Below, piece after piece: positions 35,239 through 44,822 of a stretch of DNA of 64,000 nt; the stretch's first letter is position 1; each line of letters opens with the position of its first letter. Source of the stretch: Limnobaculum parvum (GTDB taxonomy: Bacteria; Pseudomonadota; Gammaproteobacteria; Enterobacterales; Enterobacteriaceae); contig NZ_CP029185.2 of NCBI RefSeq assembly GCF_003096015.2, forward strand, positions 1,460,001-1,524,000, given 5' to 3'. Made by a program: the position numbers and the translations under genes. The notes beneath the pieces were generated by a model. The model searched no databases, was not told the DNA's origin, and saw only the letters and a program-made list of their open reading frames with translations.

Positions 35239-37149
35239 ATGTCTTTAATTAATATGTCAGGCGCATGGCTGTCATTCAGCGATGCTCCACTACTCGATAA
35301 TACTGAACTGCATATTGAACCCGGTGAGCGTGTTTGTCTGGTTGGGCGCAATGGTGCAGGTAAATCTACGCTATTAAAAATTCTGAACCGCGAAGTGCCG
35401 TTAGATGACGGACAATTGGTATTTGAACAGGATCTCGTCGTGGCTCGTCTACAACAGGATCCCCCTCGTAACGTGGAAGGCAGCGTATTTGATTTTGTGG
35501 CAGAAGGCGTTGAGAAGCAGGCGGAACAGCTAAAAGAGTATCATCATCTGTCTCAATTAGTGGGAAGCGATCCCAGCGAACAAAACCTGAATAGGTTAGC
35601 CAGTTTACAAGAGATGCTGGAACATCAGGGTAGCTGGCTGATTGATAGCCATATTCGTGCGGTGCTGGCTAAGCTGGAACTGATAGCTGATGCGCCATTA
35701 TCGTCCTTGTCGGGTGGTTGGTTACGTAAAGCGGCGTTAGCTCGCGCATTGGTCTCTTCTCCTGATGTATTGCTACTTGATGAACCTACTAACCATTTGG
35801 ATATTGAAACCATTTCTTGGCTGGAAGAGTTTCTGAAAGAGTTTGATGGCAGTATTGTCTTTATCTCCCATGACCGTTCATTTATTCGCAGTATGGCAAC
35901 ACGTATTGTTGATTTAGACCGCGGTAAGCTTGTCTCTTGGCCCGGTAACTACGACCTTTATCTGGAAGGGAAAGAAGAAGCATTGCGGGTTGAAGAGTTG
36001 CAAAATGCAGAGTTTGATCGCCGTCTAGCTCAGGAAGAAGTCTGGATCCGTCAAGGGATTAAAGCACGTCGTACCCGTAATGAAGGGCGAGTTCGGGCGC
36101 TGAAAGCGATGCGTAATGAACATGCCGCTCGCCGTAGTACCATGGGGACAGCGAAAATGCAGGTGGAAGAGTCACTGCGCTCAGGGAAAATCATTTTTGA
36201 ACTGGAGAATGTAAGCTATAGCGTGGCGGGAAAAACGCTGGTAAAAGACTTTTCAGTTCAGGTTCAGCGCGGAGACAAGATTGCCCTGATTGGTCCAAAT
36301 GGCTGCGGTAAAACGACATTATTAAAGCTGATGCTACAGCAGTTGCAGCCCGAAAGCGGTAAGGTGTATTGTGGGACTAAGCTGGAAGTCGCCTATTTCG
36401 ATCAGCATCGGGCTGAATTAGATCCGAATAAAACCGTTATTGATAATCTGGCGGATGGCAAACAAGAAGTGATGGTTAATGGTCGTTCTCGTCACGTATT
36501 GGGCTATCTGCAAGACTTTCTGTTTCATCCTAAACGCGCCATGACACCGGTGCGAGCATTGTCTGGTGGGGAACGTAATCGTCTGTTACTGGCCCGTTTG
36601 TTTTTAAAACCCAGCAACTTACTGATCCTCGATGAACCAACCAACGATCTGGATATTGAAACGCTGGAACTGCTGGAAGAGTTATTAAATGACTATAGCG
36701 GCACCGTGCTGTTGGTCAGTCACGATAGACAATTTGTTGATAACTCGGTAACCGACTGCTGGATTTTTGAAGGGCAGGGGGTAATTAAGCAGTATGTTGG
36801 TGGTTATTTTGATGCCCATCAACAACAGGCGAATGTCAAAGAATTACGCGCTCCGTCCTCTGCTTATGCTGTAGACTCTAAGTCTGTGGCACAAAAAGCG
36901 GAAGAAAAGAAACGCACTAACAATAAATTAAGCTATAACCAACAGCGTGAACTGGAAGGGTTACCCGCTCAAATAGAGAAACTTGAGGCTGAGGTTGCTG
37001 AGTTTCAGGCTAAAGTCAGTGATGCTTCGTTCTTTAATCAACCCCATGACGTAACGCAAAAAATACTCATGGATTTGGCAACTAAAGAGCTAGAGTTTGA
37101 AAAGGCGTTTCTGCGTTGGGAAGAGCTTGAATCTCAGAAAAACGGATAA
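35239..37149 (+). CDS. uup: ABC-F ATPase Uup
   Basis: The 636-residue soluble protein has two ABC ATPase modules: Walker A GRNGAGKST and GPNGCGKTT, signatures LSGGW and LSGGE, and Walker B LLLDEPTNHLD and LILDEPTNDLD. A C-terminal coiled coil (about 560-630) binds DNA in E. coli Uup, whose loss raises transposon excision; a ribosomal role is known for the family. It starts three bases after the rlmL stop and is probably cotranscribed. Confidence 0.96.
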   Translation: MSLINMSGAWLSFSDAPLLDNTELHIEPGERVCLVGRNGAGKSTLLKILNREVPLDDGQLVFEQDLVVARLQQDPPRNVEGSVFDFVAEGVEKQAEQLKEYHHLSQLVGSDPSEQNLNRLASLQEMLEHQGSWLIDSHIRAVLAKLELIADAPLSSLSGGWLRKAALARALVSSPDVLLLDEPTNHLDIETISWLEEFLKEFDGSIVFISHDRSFIRSMATRIVDLDRGKLVSWPGNYDLYLEGKEEALRVEELQNAEFDRRLAQEEVWIRQGIKARRTRNEGRVRALKAMRNEHAARRSTMGTAKMQVEESLRSGKIIFELENVSYSVAGKTLVKDFSVQVQRGDKIALIGPNGCGKTTLLKLMLQQLQPESGKVYCGTKLEVAYFDQHRAELDPNKTVIDNLADGKQEVMVNGRSRHVLGYLQDFLFHPKRAMTPVRALSGGERNRLLLARLFLKPSNLLILDEPTNDLDIETLELLEELLNDYSGTVLLVSHDRQFVDNSVTDCWIFEGQGVIKQYVGGYFDAHQQQANVKELRAPSSAYAVDSKSVAQKAEEKKRTNNKLSYNQQRELEGLPAQIEKLEAEVAEFQAKVSDASFFNQPHDVTQKILMDLATKELEFEKAFLRWEELESQKNG

Positions 37150-37380
37150 CGCAGGACATAAAACCTGTGTTAAATGATTTAAAAACAGCCAGTTGATCGA
37201 ATAAAATCAAGTTTTTGATGAACTTTATTAACAGAAAAAATAAATAATATGATAAAAATATTATTCGAAATGATGGTTAATAAGGTAATTATCAGCCTGT
37301 TTGAAGATACTTTTCAATTTGATGGATTATACTTGAGCGATCTAATGGGTGTTTTTTCTGAATGATAAAAGGTGGTAGCA

Positions 37381-38697
37381 ATGTGTACTGATGCGGGTTG
37401 TTCCCATGCATCACTGCCACGGGTAAATATCAAACAGGCCCAAGGTGATGCAGTAATAATAGAAAAAACGGATGATAAGTTGGTTTTATGTCCACAATGT
37501 GATTGGATGGTAAAACTTCCAGATATCAACGAAGGGGACAAGGCTGTTTGTCCCCGCTGCCACACGACTTTGAGTGCATCATGGGTAGAACCCGTGTTAC
37601 AACCCGTCTGTTGTGCCATTAGTGCATTATTGATGATGGTGTTTGCCAATCTGTTTTCTTTTGTCAATATGCAGGTTTCCGGTATCTACAATCAGATTAA
37701 ACTGATGGAGATTGCCGAGGCGATGGTCAGTGATGATTACGCCAGTCTAGCAACATTATTCATTGTTTTTGTTCAGTTGATTCCGGCATTTTGTATGGTT
37801 GCCATCATCTTGCTGTGTCTAAAAGTTAAACTCCCTTACCGGCTGAAAGTGATTATGGGGCGCGTTATCTACCTCGCCAAAGTGTGGTGTATGGTGGAGA
37901 TTTTTCTGGTCGGTGTCTTAGTAAGTTTTGTAAAATTAATGGCTTATGGAGACATTGGCATCGGCCCGAGCTTTGTGCCTTACTGTCTGTTCTGTTTGCT
38001 TCAGGTACGGGCGTTCCAGTGTTTAGATCGTTATTGGCTATGGCAAACGATTCAGCCCGCGCCGGATTTGCATCAAACTCCTCGGGTTGGGATGTCCGGT
38101 TTGAAACAAGGGCTAAGATCATGTCCTTGTTGTATGGCAATTTTACCGATTGATGAGCATAAATGCCCTCGTTGTCATACGGTTGGTTACGCCAGACGGC
38201 CTAATAGTTTGCAGTGGACGCTCGCACTATTAGCGACATCCATTATGCTTTATATACCCGCTAATATTTTGCCTATCATGGTGACTGAAGTATTAGGGAA
38301 TCCAATGGCATCCAATATTATTTCCGGTGTGATCATTTTGTGGGAGGATGGTTCTTATCCTGTCTCATTGGTGATATTTATTGCCAGTATTCTGGTTCCT
38401 ACCTTGAAAATAATGGCTATCGGTTGGTTGTGCTATGACGCTTCTGGAGCGGGGAAGAGAGATAGCAAACTGGATCGTGAGAAGATGCATTATCTTTATG
38501 AAGTTGTTGAGTTTGTTGGCCGCTGGTCAATGATAGATGTATTTGTGATCGGGGTATTGTCATCACTGGTTCGAATGGGACAATTGATGAGTATCTATCC
38601 TGACGTTGGTGCCGTACTGTTTGCTGTGGTGGTTATTTTAACCATGATTGCGGCTATGATGTTTGATCCCCGTCTTTTGTGGGATCGTAAAAAGTGA
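37381..38697 (+). CDS. pqiA: PqiA, inner-membrane protein of intermembrane lipid transport
   Basis: The 438-residue protein has two zinc-ribbon-like pairs (CPQCDWMV...CPRCHT and CPCCMAI...CPRCHTVG), each followed by four membrane segments, the PqiA/YebS layout. It works with PqiB and PqiC to move lipids or protect the envelope under paraquat stress. ATG 37381 with AGGTGG upstream is preferred to the GTG three codons earlier. Confidence 0.95.
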   Translation: MCTDAGCSHASLPRVNIKQAQGDAVIIEKTDDKLVLCPQCDWMVKLPDINEGDKAVCPRCHTTLSASWVEPVLQPVCCAISALLMMVFANLFSFVNMQVSGIYNQIKLMEIAEAMVSDDYASLATLFIVFVQLIPAFCMVAIILLCLKVKLPYRLKVIMGRVIYLAKVWCMVEIFLVGVLVSFVKLMAYGDIGIGPSFVPYCLFCLLQVRAFQCLDRYWLWQTIQPAPDLHQTPRVGMSGLKQGLRSCPCCMAILPIDEHKCPRCHTVGYARRPNSLQWTLALLATSIMLYIPANILPIMVTEVLGNPMASNIISGVIILWEDGSYPVSLVIFIASILVPTLKIMAIGWLCYDASGAGKRDSKLDREKMHYLYEVVEFVGRWSMIDVFVIGVLSSLVRMGQLMSIYPDVGAVLFAVVVILTMIAAMMFDPRLLWDRKK

Positions 38698-38719
38698 TTA
38701 ACCAATAAGGAGCCTGATC

Positions 38720-40348
38720 GTGCAGGAAAGTCATCAGGACGTAGCTAAAGTTGAAAAAATGAAACGCTGGTCGCCAGTGTGGATCATTCCGATTGTGACG
38801 GTACTCATTGGTGCCTGGATTCTTTTTTACCACTTTAGTACCCAAGGGCCCGTGGTTACGTTAATTGCGGCTAATGCAGAAGGTATTGAGGCAGGAAAAA
38901 CAGCAATTAAGAGTCGTAACGTCGGTATTGGTATGGTGGAGAGCGTCAGTCTAAGTGATGACCTGAAGCAAGTGATTGTTACCGCACGTTTACACGATGG
39001 CATGAATAAACTGTTGAATAAAGGCACGGTTTTTTGGGTAGTGAAACCTCAAATTGGTCGGGAAGGCGTCTCTGGTTTGAATACCTTGCTTTCTGGCGCT
39101 TATATTGAGTTACTACCCGGGCATGATAAGCAGGAACAGAATAAGTTCACGCTAGAAGAGAACGCGCCTTTAGCATCAGCCGATACGAAGGGATTACGCG
39201 TTTCCCTAGAGAGTAAACAACCAAGCCGTCTGAATGCAGGCGATCCGGTGCTGTTTCGTGGTTTCCGTGTAGGTACTGTGGAAAGTAGTGAGTTTGATCC
39301 AAAAGAGCGGGTAATGCGGTATAGCCTGTTTATTATGGATGCTTACCGTGGGTTGGTGACCAGCAACGTTCGCTTCTGGCAAGATAGCGGTATCGCTTTT
39401 GATATGTCATCACAAGGTGTTCGGGTTGAAATGGCCTCACTGGATACACTGGTGGCAGGTGGTATTAGTTTCGATTTACCTAACGGCTGGTCGTTAGGCG
39501 ATCCGGTTAAAGACAACGAAGAGTTTGAGCTTTATTCCGATCAGAAGAGTATTCAGGAGTCTTTGTATACCCGACATGAAGATTTCTTGTTGTATTTTGA
39601 AGACTCGATTCGTGGCCTTCAGCCAGGCGCTCCTGTTGAGTTCAGAGGAATTAGGGTTGGTACTGTTTCAGAGGTGCCGTTCTATATGCCAGAATTGAGA
39701 AGCTCAAAAGATAATAATTACTATGTCCCTGTATTGATTCGTATTGAGCCGGATCGGATTCAAAATCGGTTTGGTAAAGATTTTGATATGAAGGCCCATT
39801 TGTTGTCATCGATAGATACTGACGGCCTGAGAGCGTCTCTGAAATCGGGTAACCTGCTAACCGGCGCGCTGTTTGTCGATCTCGATTTCCATAAGGATGC
39901 GAAATCGTGGAAAGGGCCAAAAGAAGTCTATGGACATCCGATTATCCCGACTATGCCGGGTGGCCTAGCAGAAATTCAGAAACGTTTAATGACGGTATTG
40001 GATAAAGTAAATAGTATGCCGGTTGAACCGATGTTGGCGGAAATGACCAATACCTTAAAAGAAACCCGCAGTATGATGACCAGTTTGAATGCAATATTGT
40101 CTAGCAAAGAGGCTAATAACCTGCCTAAAGATATGCAGAAAACACTGACCGAGTTGAATCGTAGCCTTAAAGGACTTCAACCTGGCTCAACGGCATACGG
40201 CACCATGGTTGCAGATATGCAGCGCTTGGATCAGGTCATGCGTGAGTTGCAGCCAATATTGCAAAAACTGAATCAGAAGAGTAATGCATTGGTGTTTGAA
40301 GCGCCAAGTGCTAATGACCCTACGCCAAAAAAGGCCAATAACCAATGA
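38720..40348 (+). CDS. pqiB: PqiB, MCE-domain periplasm-spanning protein
   Basis: After one N-terminal membrane helix (about 17-38, WIIPIVTVLIGAWILFY) come three MCE domains that stack as hexamers into a tunnel, and a C-terminal helical part that in E. coli forms a needle to the outer membrane. The GTG start has AAGGAG upstream. The stop overlaps the pqiC start. Confidence 0.95.
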   Translation: MQESHQDVAKVEKMKRWSPVWIIPIVTVLIGAWILFYHFSTQGPVVTLIAANAEGIEAGKTAIKSRNVGIGMVESVSLSDDLKQVIVTARLHDGMNKLLNKGTVFWVVKPQIGREGVSGLNTLLSGAYIELLPGHDKQEQNKFTLEENAPLASADTKGLRVSLESKQPSRLNAGDPVLFRGFRVGTVESSEFDPKERVMRYSLFIMDAYRGLVTSNVRFWQDSGIAFDMSSQGVRVEMASLDTLVAGGISFDLPNGWSLGDPVKDNEEFELYSDQKSIQESLYTRHEDFLLYFEDSIRGLQPGAPVEFRGIRVGTVSEVPFYMPELRSSKDNNYYVPVLIRIEPDRIQNRFGKDFDMKAHLLSSIDTDGLRASLKSGNLLTGALFVDLDFHKDAKSWKGPKEVYGHPIIPTMPGGLAEIQKRLMTVLDKVNSMPVEPMLAEMTNTLKETRSMMTSLNAILSSKEANNLPKDMQKTLTELNRSLKGLQPGSTAYGTMVADMQRLDQVMRELQPILQKLNQKSNALVFEAPSANDPTPKKANNQ

Positions 40349-40914
40349 TGAAATGGACTATTGCAACCCTTGCGCTGTTATTAAGCGCCTGTAGCAGCCA
40401 GCCGCAGGTATCTTATTATCAGCTGCCATCAGCCAGTGCGGCTAAAAGTAGCTCAGCCGCTATTGCCGTTAACTCCGGTAAGCAGTTGTGGATTGAGAGT
40501 GTAACCGTGGCTGATTTTCTTAGCGGAACGGGTATTGCTTATCAAACCAGCAATGTGAAATACACCATTGCCAATAATAATCTCTGGGGTAGTAGCCTGG
40601 AGCAGCAATTAAAACAAGCATTAACTGATAATTTAAACGCTCAGCTCAACGGCTGGGTTGTTTCTGCGCAACCCATCGGTGGAAGCAGTGATGTGGATGT
40701 GCTGCGCGTAACGGTAAATGGATTTCACGGTCGTTATGACGGTTATGCTGTGGTTAATGGTTATTGGATATTGCAACACGGGAATCAAATTGTTCGTCGT
40801 CCTTTTGATATTGAGATGCCTCTACAAAAAGACGGCTATGATGAATTGGTTCACGCTTTGGCTAATGCCTGGCAGCAAGAGGCAATACAAATAGCAAAAG
40901 CGCTAAAGAATTAA
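40345..40914 (+). CDS. pqiC: PqiC, outer-membrane lipoprotein
   Basis: The 189-residue protein has a lipoprotein signal with lipobox LLSAC (acylated Cys near residue 16) and an ABC-type transport auxiliary domain. It anchors the PqiB tunnel at the outer membrane. Translation is coupled to pqiB by overlap. Confidence 0.95.
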   Translation: MMKWTIATLALLLSACSSQPQVSYYQLPSASAAKSSSAAIAVNSGKQLWIESVTVADFLSGTGIAYQTSNVKYTIANNNLWGSSLEQQLKQALTDNLNAQLNGWVVSAQPIGGSSDVDVLRVTVNGFHGRYDGYAVVNGYWILQHGNQIVRRPFDIEMPLQKDGYDELVHALANAWQQEAIQIAKALKN

Positions 40915-40981
40915 ATAAATCAATATAATGAGAACATTATTCGTTAATTACTGACGGATGTTGTTTAGAGCAGAGGTAGTA

Positions 40982-41731
40982 ATGAAATTAAGTCGTATTG
41001 TTTGGAATTCATGTATTTTAGGTGCCGTACTGGCTGTTCCTGTTGCTAATGCAGACACATGGTCTATTGGGGCAGGGGCAGCGGTTGAAATGTACCCTTA
41101 TAAAGGCGTTGATAACCAAGTCTCGCCTTTACCAGTGATTAATTATGAAGGTGACCACTTCTATATTCGCGGTATTGGTGCCGGTGCTTATGTCTGGAAA
41201 GATAGCCACAATCAACTGTCACTGGATCTCTATTACTCACCGTTACGTTTCCGGGCCAGTAAAAGTGACGATAACCAGATGAAGAAGTTGGATAACCGTG
41301 ACTCGACTATGATGGGCGGTGCTAGTTATAAGCATACGGCTGACTGGGGTATTATCCGAACATCACTCTCTGCGGATATGTTGGATACAAGCAATGGCCT
41401 GCGTGCTGATGCTGCTTATTTACATCCTTTCGTATTGAATGATTTAAAGATTATTCCGGGAGTCGGTGCCGTTTGGTATAGCAGCAACTTTAATGACTAT
41501 TACTATGGTATATCAGGTAAAGAGTCTAACCGTAGTGGTCTGGATAAGTATAAAGCTGACAGCAGTTGGTCACCTTATGCTGAATTGACCGCGACTTATA
41601 AGATCAATAATAGCTGGAGCACTTATGCTACAGGCCGTTATACAAGTCTGGCCAGTGAAGTGAAAGATAGCCCAATGGTAGATAAATCATATTCAGCAGC
41701 GGTTGCTGGTGGTGTTACTTACACTTTCTAA
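40982..41731 (+). CDS. MipA/OmpV family outer-membrane protein
   Basis: The 249-residue protein has a signal peptide ending at VANA-DTW, alternating beta-strand pattern, and a C-terminal aromatic (VTYTF) typical of outer-membrane barrels. MipA scaffolds murein hydrolase and synthase in E. coli; OmpV homologues are osmoregulated porin-like proteins. ATG 40982 with AGAGG upstream is chosen. In E. coli pqiC is followed by rmf, so this neighbour differs. Confidence 0.8.
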   Translation: MKLSRIVWNSCILGAVLAVPVANADTWSIGAGAAVEMYPYKGVDNQVSPLPVINYEGDHFYIRGIGAGAYVWKDSHNQLSLDLYYSPLRFRASKSDDNQMKKLDNRDSTMMGGASYKHTADWGIIRTSLSADMLDTSNGLRADAAYLHPFVLNDLKIIPGVGAVWYSSNFNDYYYGISGKESNRSGLDKYKADSSWSPYAELTATYKINNSWSTYATGRYTSLASEVKDSPMVDKSYSAAVAGGVTYTF

Positions 41732-41763
41732 TGCAGATTAACTGAAAGGTTGATTCTTTTCGG

Positions 41764-41799
41764 ATAAAACCGGTCAATTGTTAAATTGACCGGTTTTAT
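41764..41799 (+). terminator. Bidirectional terminator between mipA-like gene and yeaD
   Basis: A 16-bp perfect stem, ATAAAACCGGTCAATT and its complement around GTTA, lies between convergent genes with A/T tails on both sides. Confidence 0.85.
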
Positions 41800-41816
41800 T
41801 TTATCCAAAATATCGG

Positions 41817-42698
41817 TTACGCAGGTTCGTTTTTATGACAGCGAATGGTCACTGATAGATATTGTGGCTTATCGCTGTGTACCTCAACCGGTTGGCTGGC
41901 ATTGGCCGTCTCAACGCAGACCATGGTTTTATAGCCATCATCTTCCATATCTTTCATCGCGCTGGCACCTTCAGCCGCCGGGTTCCAGGTTACGACATCG
42001 CTGGCATTATGATGGTGAACTTCAATACTGCGACCCAAGACGGGATCCTTAATCACACTAAAGGATTCTGGCTGGCTATAAACACGATCTACAGGGCCCG
42101 CAAAGGTGAGTGTTTTATCGTGCGTGTCATGTTCAGTGCCGGTTATGGTATCGAGGTAATGAGAACCTAAACCGGATATGCTGACTTGAGAAATATCGGC
42201 AATATTGAAGTAAGTATGAAGCGCCGAAGTCATTGAGTAATCACCATGAGACTCCAGCTCAATTTCACAGGTAGTACCCAACTTAATACGAGCAATTAGG
42301 CAGAAGGCGTGAGGCCATATCTGTCGTGTTTGCTCGTTATCTTCTAGAGAGAAGGTAAGCCAGACAGCATCTTCATTTGCATCATGTGCAGTTAATTGCC
42401 AAAGCTCATTTCTGGCGAAACCATGAGCAGGGGAGGCAACTTTGCCAAACCAAGGCCAACAAATAGGAATTCCACCGCGAATTGGCGTGCCTTGTTTAAA
42501 ATGACTGGCTTTGCTTAACCAGATTACAGGCTCTTCACCATTGGGCTGCCATGCCAATAAATGAGCGCCTTGTAGTGCAATAGCGCCCTTGGCTTTAGGG
42601 TGATTAACCACAATAATGGCTAATTCATCTTGTTTGCGTAGAGTCAAATAGGGAGTTAATTGTTGTTCTATTGGTAATGAAAAGAGAAAGTCTGACAT
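41817..42698 (-). CDS. yeaD: D-hexose-6-phosphate mutarotase
   Basis: The 293-residue galactose-mutarotase-like enzyme interconverts anomers of hexose 6-phosphates. GGIPICWPWFG and HGFARNELW include the catalytic His region. It lies just downstream of gapA, as in E. coli, and may share its transcript. Confidence 0.93.
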   Translation of the reverse strand: MSDFLFSLPIEQQLTPYLTLRKQDELAIIVVNHPKAKGAIALQGAHLLAWQPNGEEPVIWLSKASHFKQGTPIRGGIPICWPWFGKVASPAHGFARNELWQLTAHDANEDAVWLTFSLEDNEQTRQIWPHAFCLIARIKLGTTCEIELESHGDYSMTSALHTYFNIADISQVSISGLGSHYLDTITGTEHDTHDKTLTFAGPVDRVYSQPESFSVIKDPVLGRSIEVHHHNASDVVTWNPAAEGASAMKDMEDDGYKTMVCVETANASQPVEVHSDKPQYLSVTIRCHKNEPA

Positions 42699-42753
42699 AG
42701 CGTTGCCCTTTTAATCATAGCTAATTTGCAACTTGATACGGTGTAAATAAAAA

Positions 42754-42776
42754 GGGCAGCGATTACGCTGCCCTCT
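42754..42776 (-). terminator. Terminator downstream of gapA
   Basis: GGGCAGCG pairs with CGCTGCCC around ATTA, with T-rich sequence on the minus strand after it. Confidence 0.8.
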
Positions 42777-42799
42777 TGAATCAGAACGATTGATGTCTC

Positions 42800-43795
42800 T
42801 TATTTAGAAACGTGAGCAATCAGGTCTAATACTTTGTTTGAATAACCGATTTCGTTATCGTACCAAGCAACAATTTTCACGAAGTGATCGTTCAAAGAGA
42901 TACCGGCTTTGGCATCAAATACAGAAGTGCATTTTTCGCCCAAGAAGTCAGTAGAAACAACGTCATCTTCGGTATAACCCAGAATACCTTTCAGAGCACC
43001 TTCAGAAGCAGCTTTCATTGCTTCACAGATAGCTTTATAAGAAGCTGGTTTGTCTAAACGTGCAGTTAAATCAACGACAGAGACATCTGGCGTTGGAACA
43101 CGGAAAGACATACCGGTTAATTTACCGTTCAGTGAAGGAATAACTTTACCTACAGCTTTAGCTGCACCGGTAGAAGAAGGAATGATGTTCTGAGCTGCAC
43201 CGCGGCCGCCGCGCCAATCTTTGTGAGATGGGCCATCAACGGTTTTCTGCGTTGCGGTAGTGGCGTGAACCGTGGTCATCAGTGCTTCAACAATGCCGAA
43301 CTTGTCGTGCAGAACTTTAGCAACTGGAGCCAGACAGTTAGTTGTACAAGATGCGTTAGAAACGATGTCCTGACCAGCATAGGTAGAATCGTTTACGCCC
43401 ATAACGAACATAGGCGTATCGTCTTTAGATGGGCCAGTTAACACCACTTTTTTAGCGCCAGCGGTGATGTGCTTACGAGCGGTAGCATCATCCAAGAACA
43501 GGCCAGTTGCTTCTGCAACAACATCAACGCCAACTTCTTTCCATTTCAGGTTTTCTGGATCTCTTTCCGCAGTTACACGGATTTTCTTGCCATTAACGAT
43601 TAACTGACCGTCTTTCACTTCAACGGTACCTTTGAAACGACCGTGCGTAGAATCATACTTCAGCATATAAGCCATGTATTCAGCGTCGAGCAAGTCGTTG
43701 ATTGCAACGATTTCAATATCAGTACGCTCTTGCGCAGCACGGAATACGAAGCGACCGATACGGCCAAAACCGTTAATACCTACTTTAATAGTCAT
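42800..43795 (-). CDS. gapA: Glyceraldehyde-3-phosphate dehydrogenase A
   Basis: The 331-residue glycolytic enzyme has the NAD-binding start KVGINGFGRIGR and the active-site SNASCTTNCLAP with catalytic Cys near residue 150 and His in TTVHATTATQ. Codon use looks strongly biased, as expected for high expression. Confidence 0.98.
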   Translation of the reverse strand: MTIKVGINGFGRIGRFVFRAAQERTDIEIVAINDLLDAEYMAYMLKYDSTHGRFKGTVEVKDGQLIVNGKKIRVTAERDPENLKWKEVGVDVVAEATGLFLDDATARKHITAGAKKVVLTGPSKDDTPMFVMGVNDSTYAGQDIVSNASCTTNCLAPVAKVLHDKFGIVEALMTTVHATTATQKTVDGPSHKDWRGGRGAAQNIIPSSTGAAKAVGKVIPSLNGKLTGMSFRVPTPDVSVVDLTARLDKPASYKAICEAMKAASEGALKGILGYTEDDVVSTDFLGEKCTSVFDAKAGISLNDHFVKIVAWYDNEIGYSNKVLDLIAHVSK

Positions 43796-44155
43796 GTTGT
43801 TCCACCAGCTTGTTTGTTAGTGAATGAAGCGAATTTAAAACCTGCCAATAAAATTACAAAAACCTTGCAAAACGTCAAGCGGAATCGTGTCAATCATTGT
43901 CAGCCATCACAAAAAATATTTGAGTACCAGTGAGAAACGCACGCAATTTTGCTGATTTTTTGTGCTTTTTAGGCAGTCTATCGGGTGTTGATTTTTCAAT
44001 TATAACCCCATTCGATGCGAATTTGGGAATTATTGCTGTTTTGCTCACGAGAATGGTCACTTTTGCGATAAATCATCTGCCAAATTGTTAATTTATTGTT
44101 ATAGTGTGAGGTCTGGAAGCTATTTTTGATCATCAGTGCTTTTTTTAGGGGGAAA
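43796..44155. other. Divergent gapA/msrB control region
   Basis: These 360 AT-rich bases separate two divergent genes and must hold both promoters and the gapA leader. I see no further gene and no regulator site that can be named with confidence. Confidence 0.5.
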
Positions 44156-44563
44156 GTGAATAACCCATTGAATAATAAAATCAAAGAATTATCAGATGTC
44201 CAACGCTATGTCACTCAGGAGCGCGGAACTGAAGCCCCTTTTACTGGGCATCTTTTGCATAATAAACAGGTAGGAATATACCACTGTATATGCTGTGATT
44301 CTCCGCTGTTTTACTCCGATACAAAATTTGATTCTGGTTGTGGATGGCCGAGTTTTTTTGAAGCAATGAGTCCGGATGCTGTTATCTATATTGATGATTA
44401 CTCGCATAATATGCATAGAGTCGAGATTCGTTGCAACCACTGTGATGCGCATTTGGGACATGTTTTCCCTGATGGACCACCCCCTACCGGAAAGCGTTAT
44501 TGTATCAATTCAGCCTCAATGGTTTTTGTTGATGAACAGAGTGGAGAGAAGACCCTCGGTTAA
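44156..44563 (+). CDS. msrB: Peptide methionine-R-sulfoxide reductase B
   Basis: The 135-residue enzyme repairs methionine-R-sulfoxide. Four zinc Cys (CICC, CNHC), GCGWPSF, and the catalytic Cys in KRYCINSASM are present. The GTG at 44156 is chosen because AGGGGG precedes it and the product then aligns with E. coli MsrB; the in-frame TTG at 44126 has no such site. Divergent from gapA as in E. coli. Confidence 0.93.
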   Translation: MNNPLNNKIKELSDVQRYVTQERGTEAPFTGHLLHNKQVGIYHCICCDSPLFYSDTKFDSGCGWPSFFEAMSPDAVIYIDDYSHNMHRVEIRCNHCDAHLGHVFPDGPPPTGKRYCINSASMVFVDEQSGEKTLG

Positions 44564-44770
44564 ATTGTATCCGAATATTAACAAAATCGATTCAGCTTAA
44601 TATTCGAACTAAATAATATTCGAGCCAGGTTTATTCATTTATGTTAACTCGCTGCGCAGACTTTCTGCATTAGCGTGCTGATTTGATGAGATGAAGTGAA
44701 CGGTCTAGGCTCAATGTTGATTTGTCTCTGAAAGACATTGGGTTAGGTTAATCACAATACAACGAATAGA

Positions 44771-44797
44771 AAAAGGCCCGGTGATAAACCGGGCCTG
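44771..44797 (-). terminator. Terminator downstream of sppA
   Basis: AGGCCCGGT and ACCGGGCCT form a stem around TTAT, followed by a T-run on the minus strand. Confidence 0.75.
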
Positions 44798-44822
44798 AAA
44801 GACGATATGCTACTCAGAATAA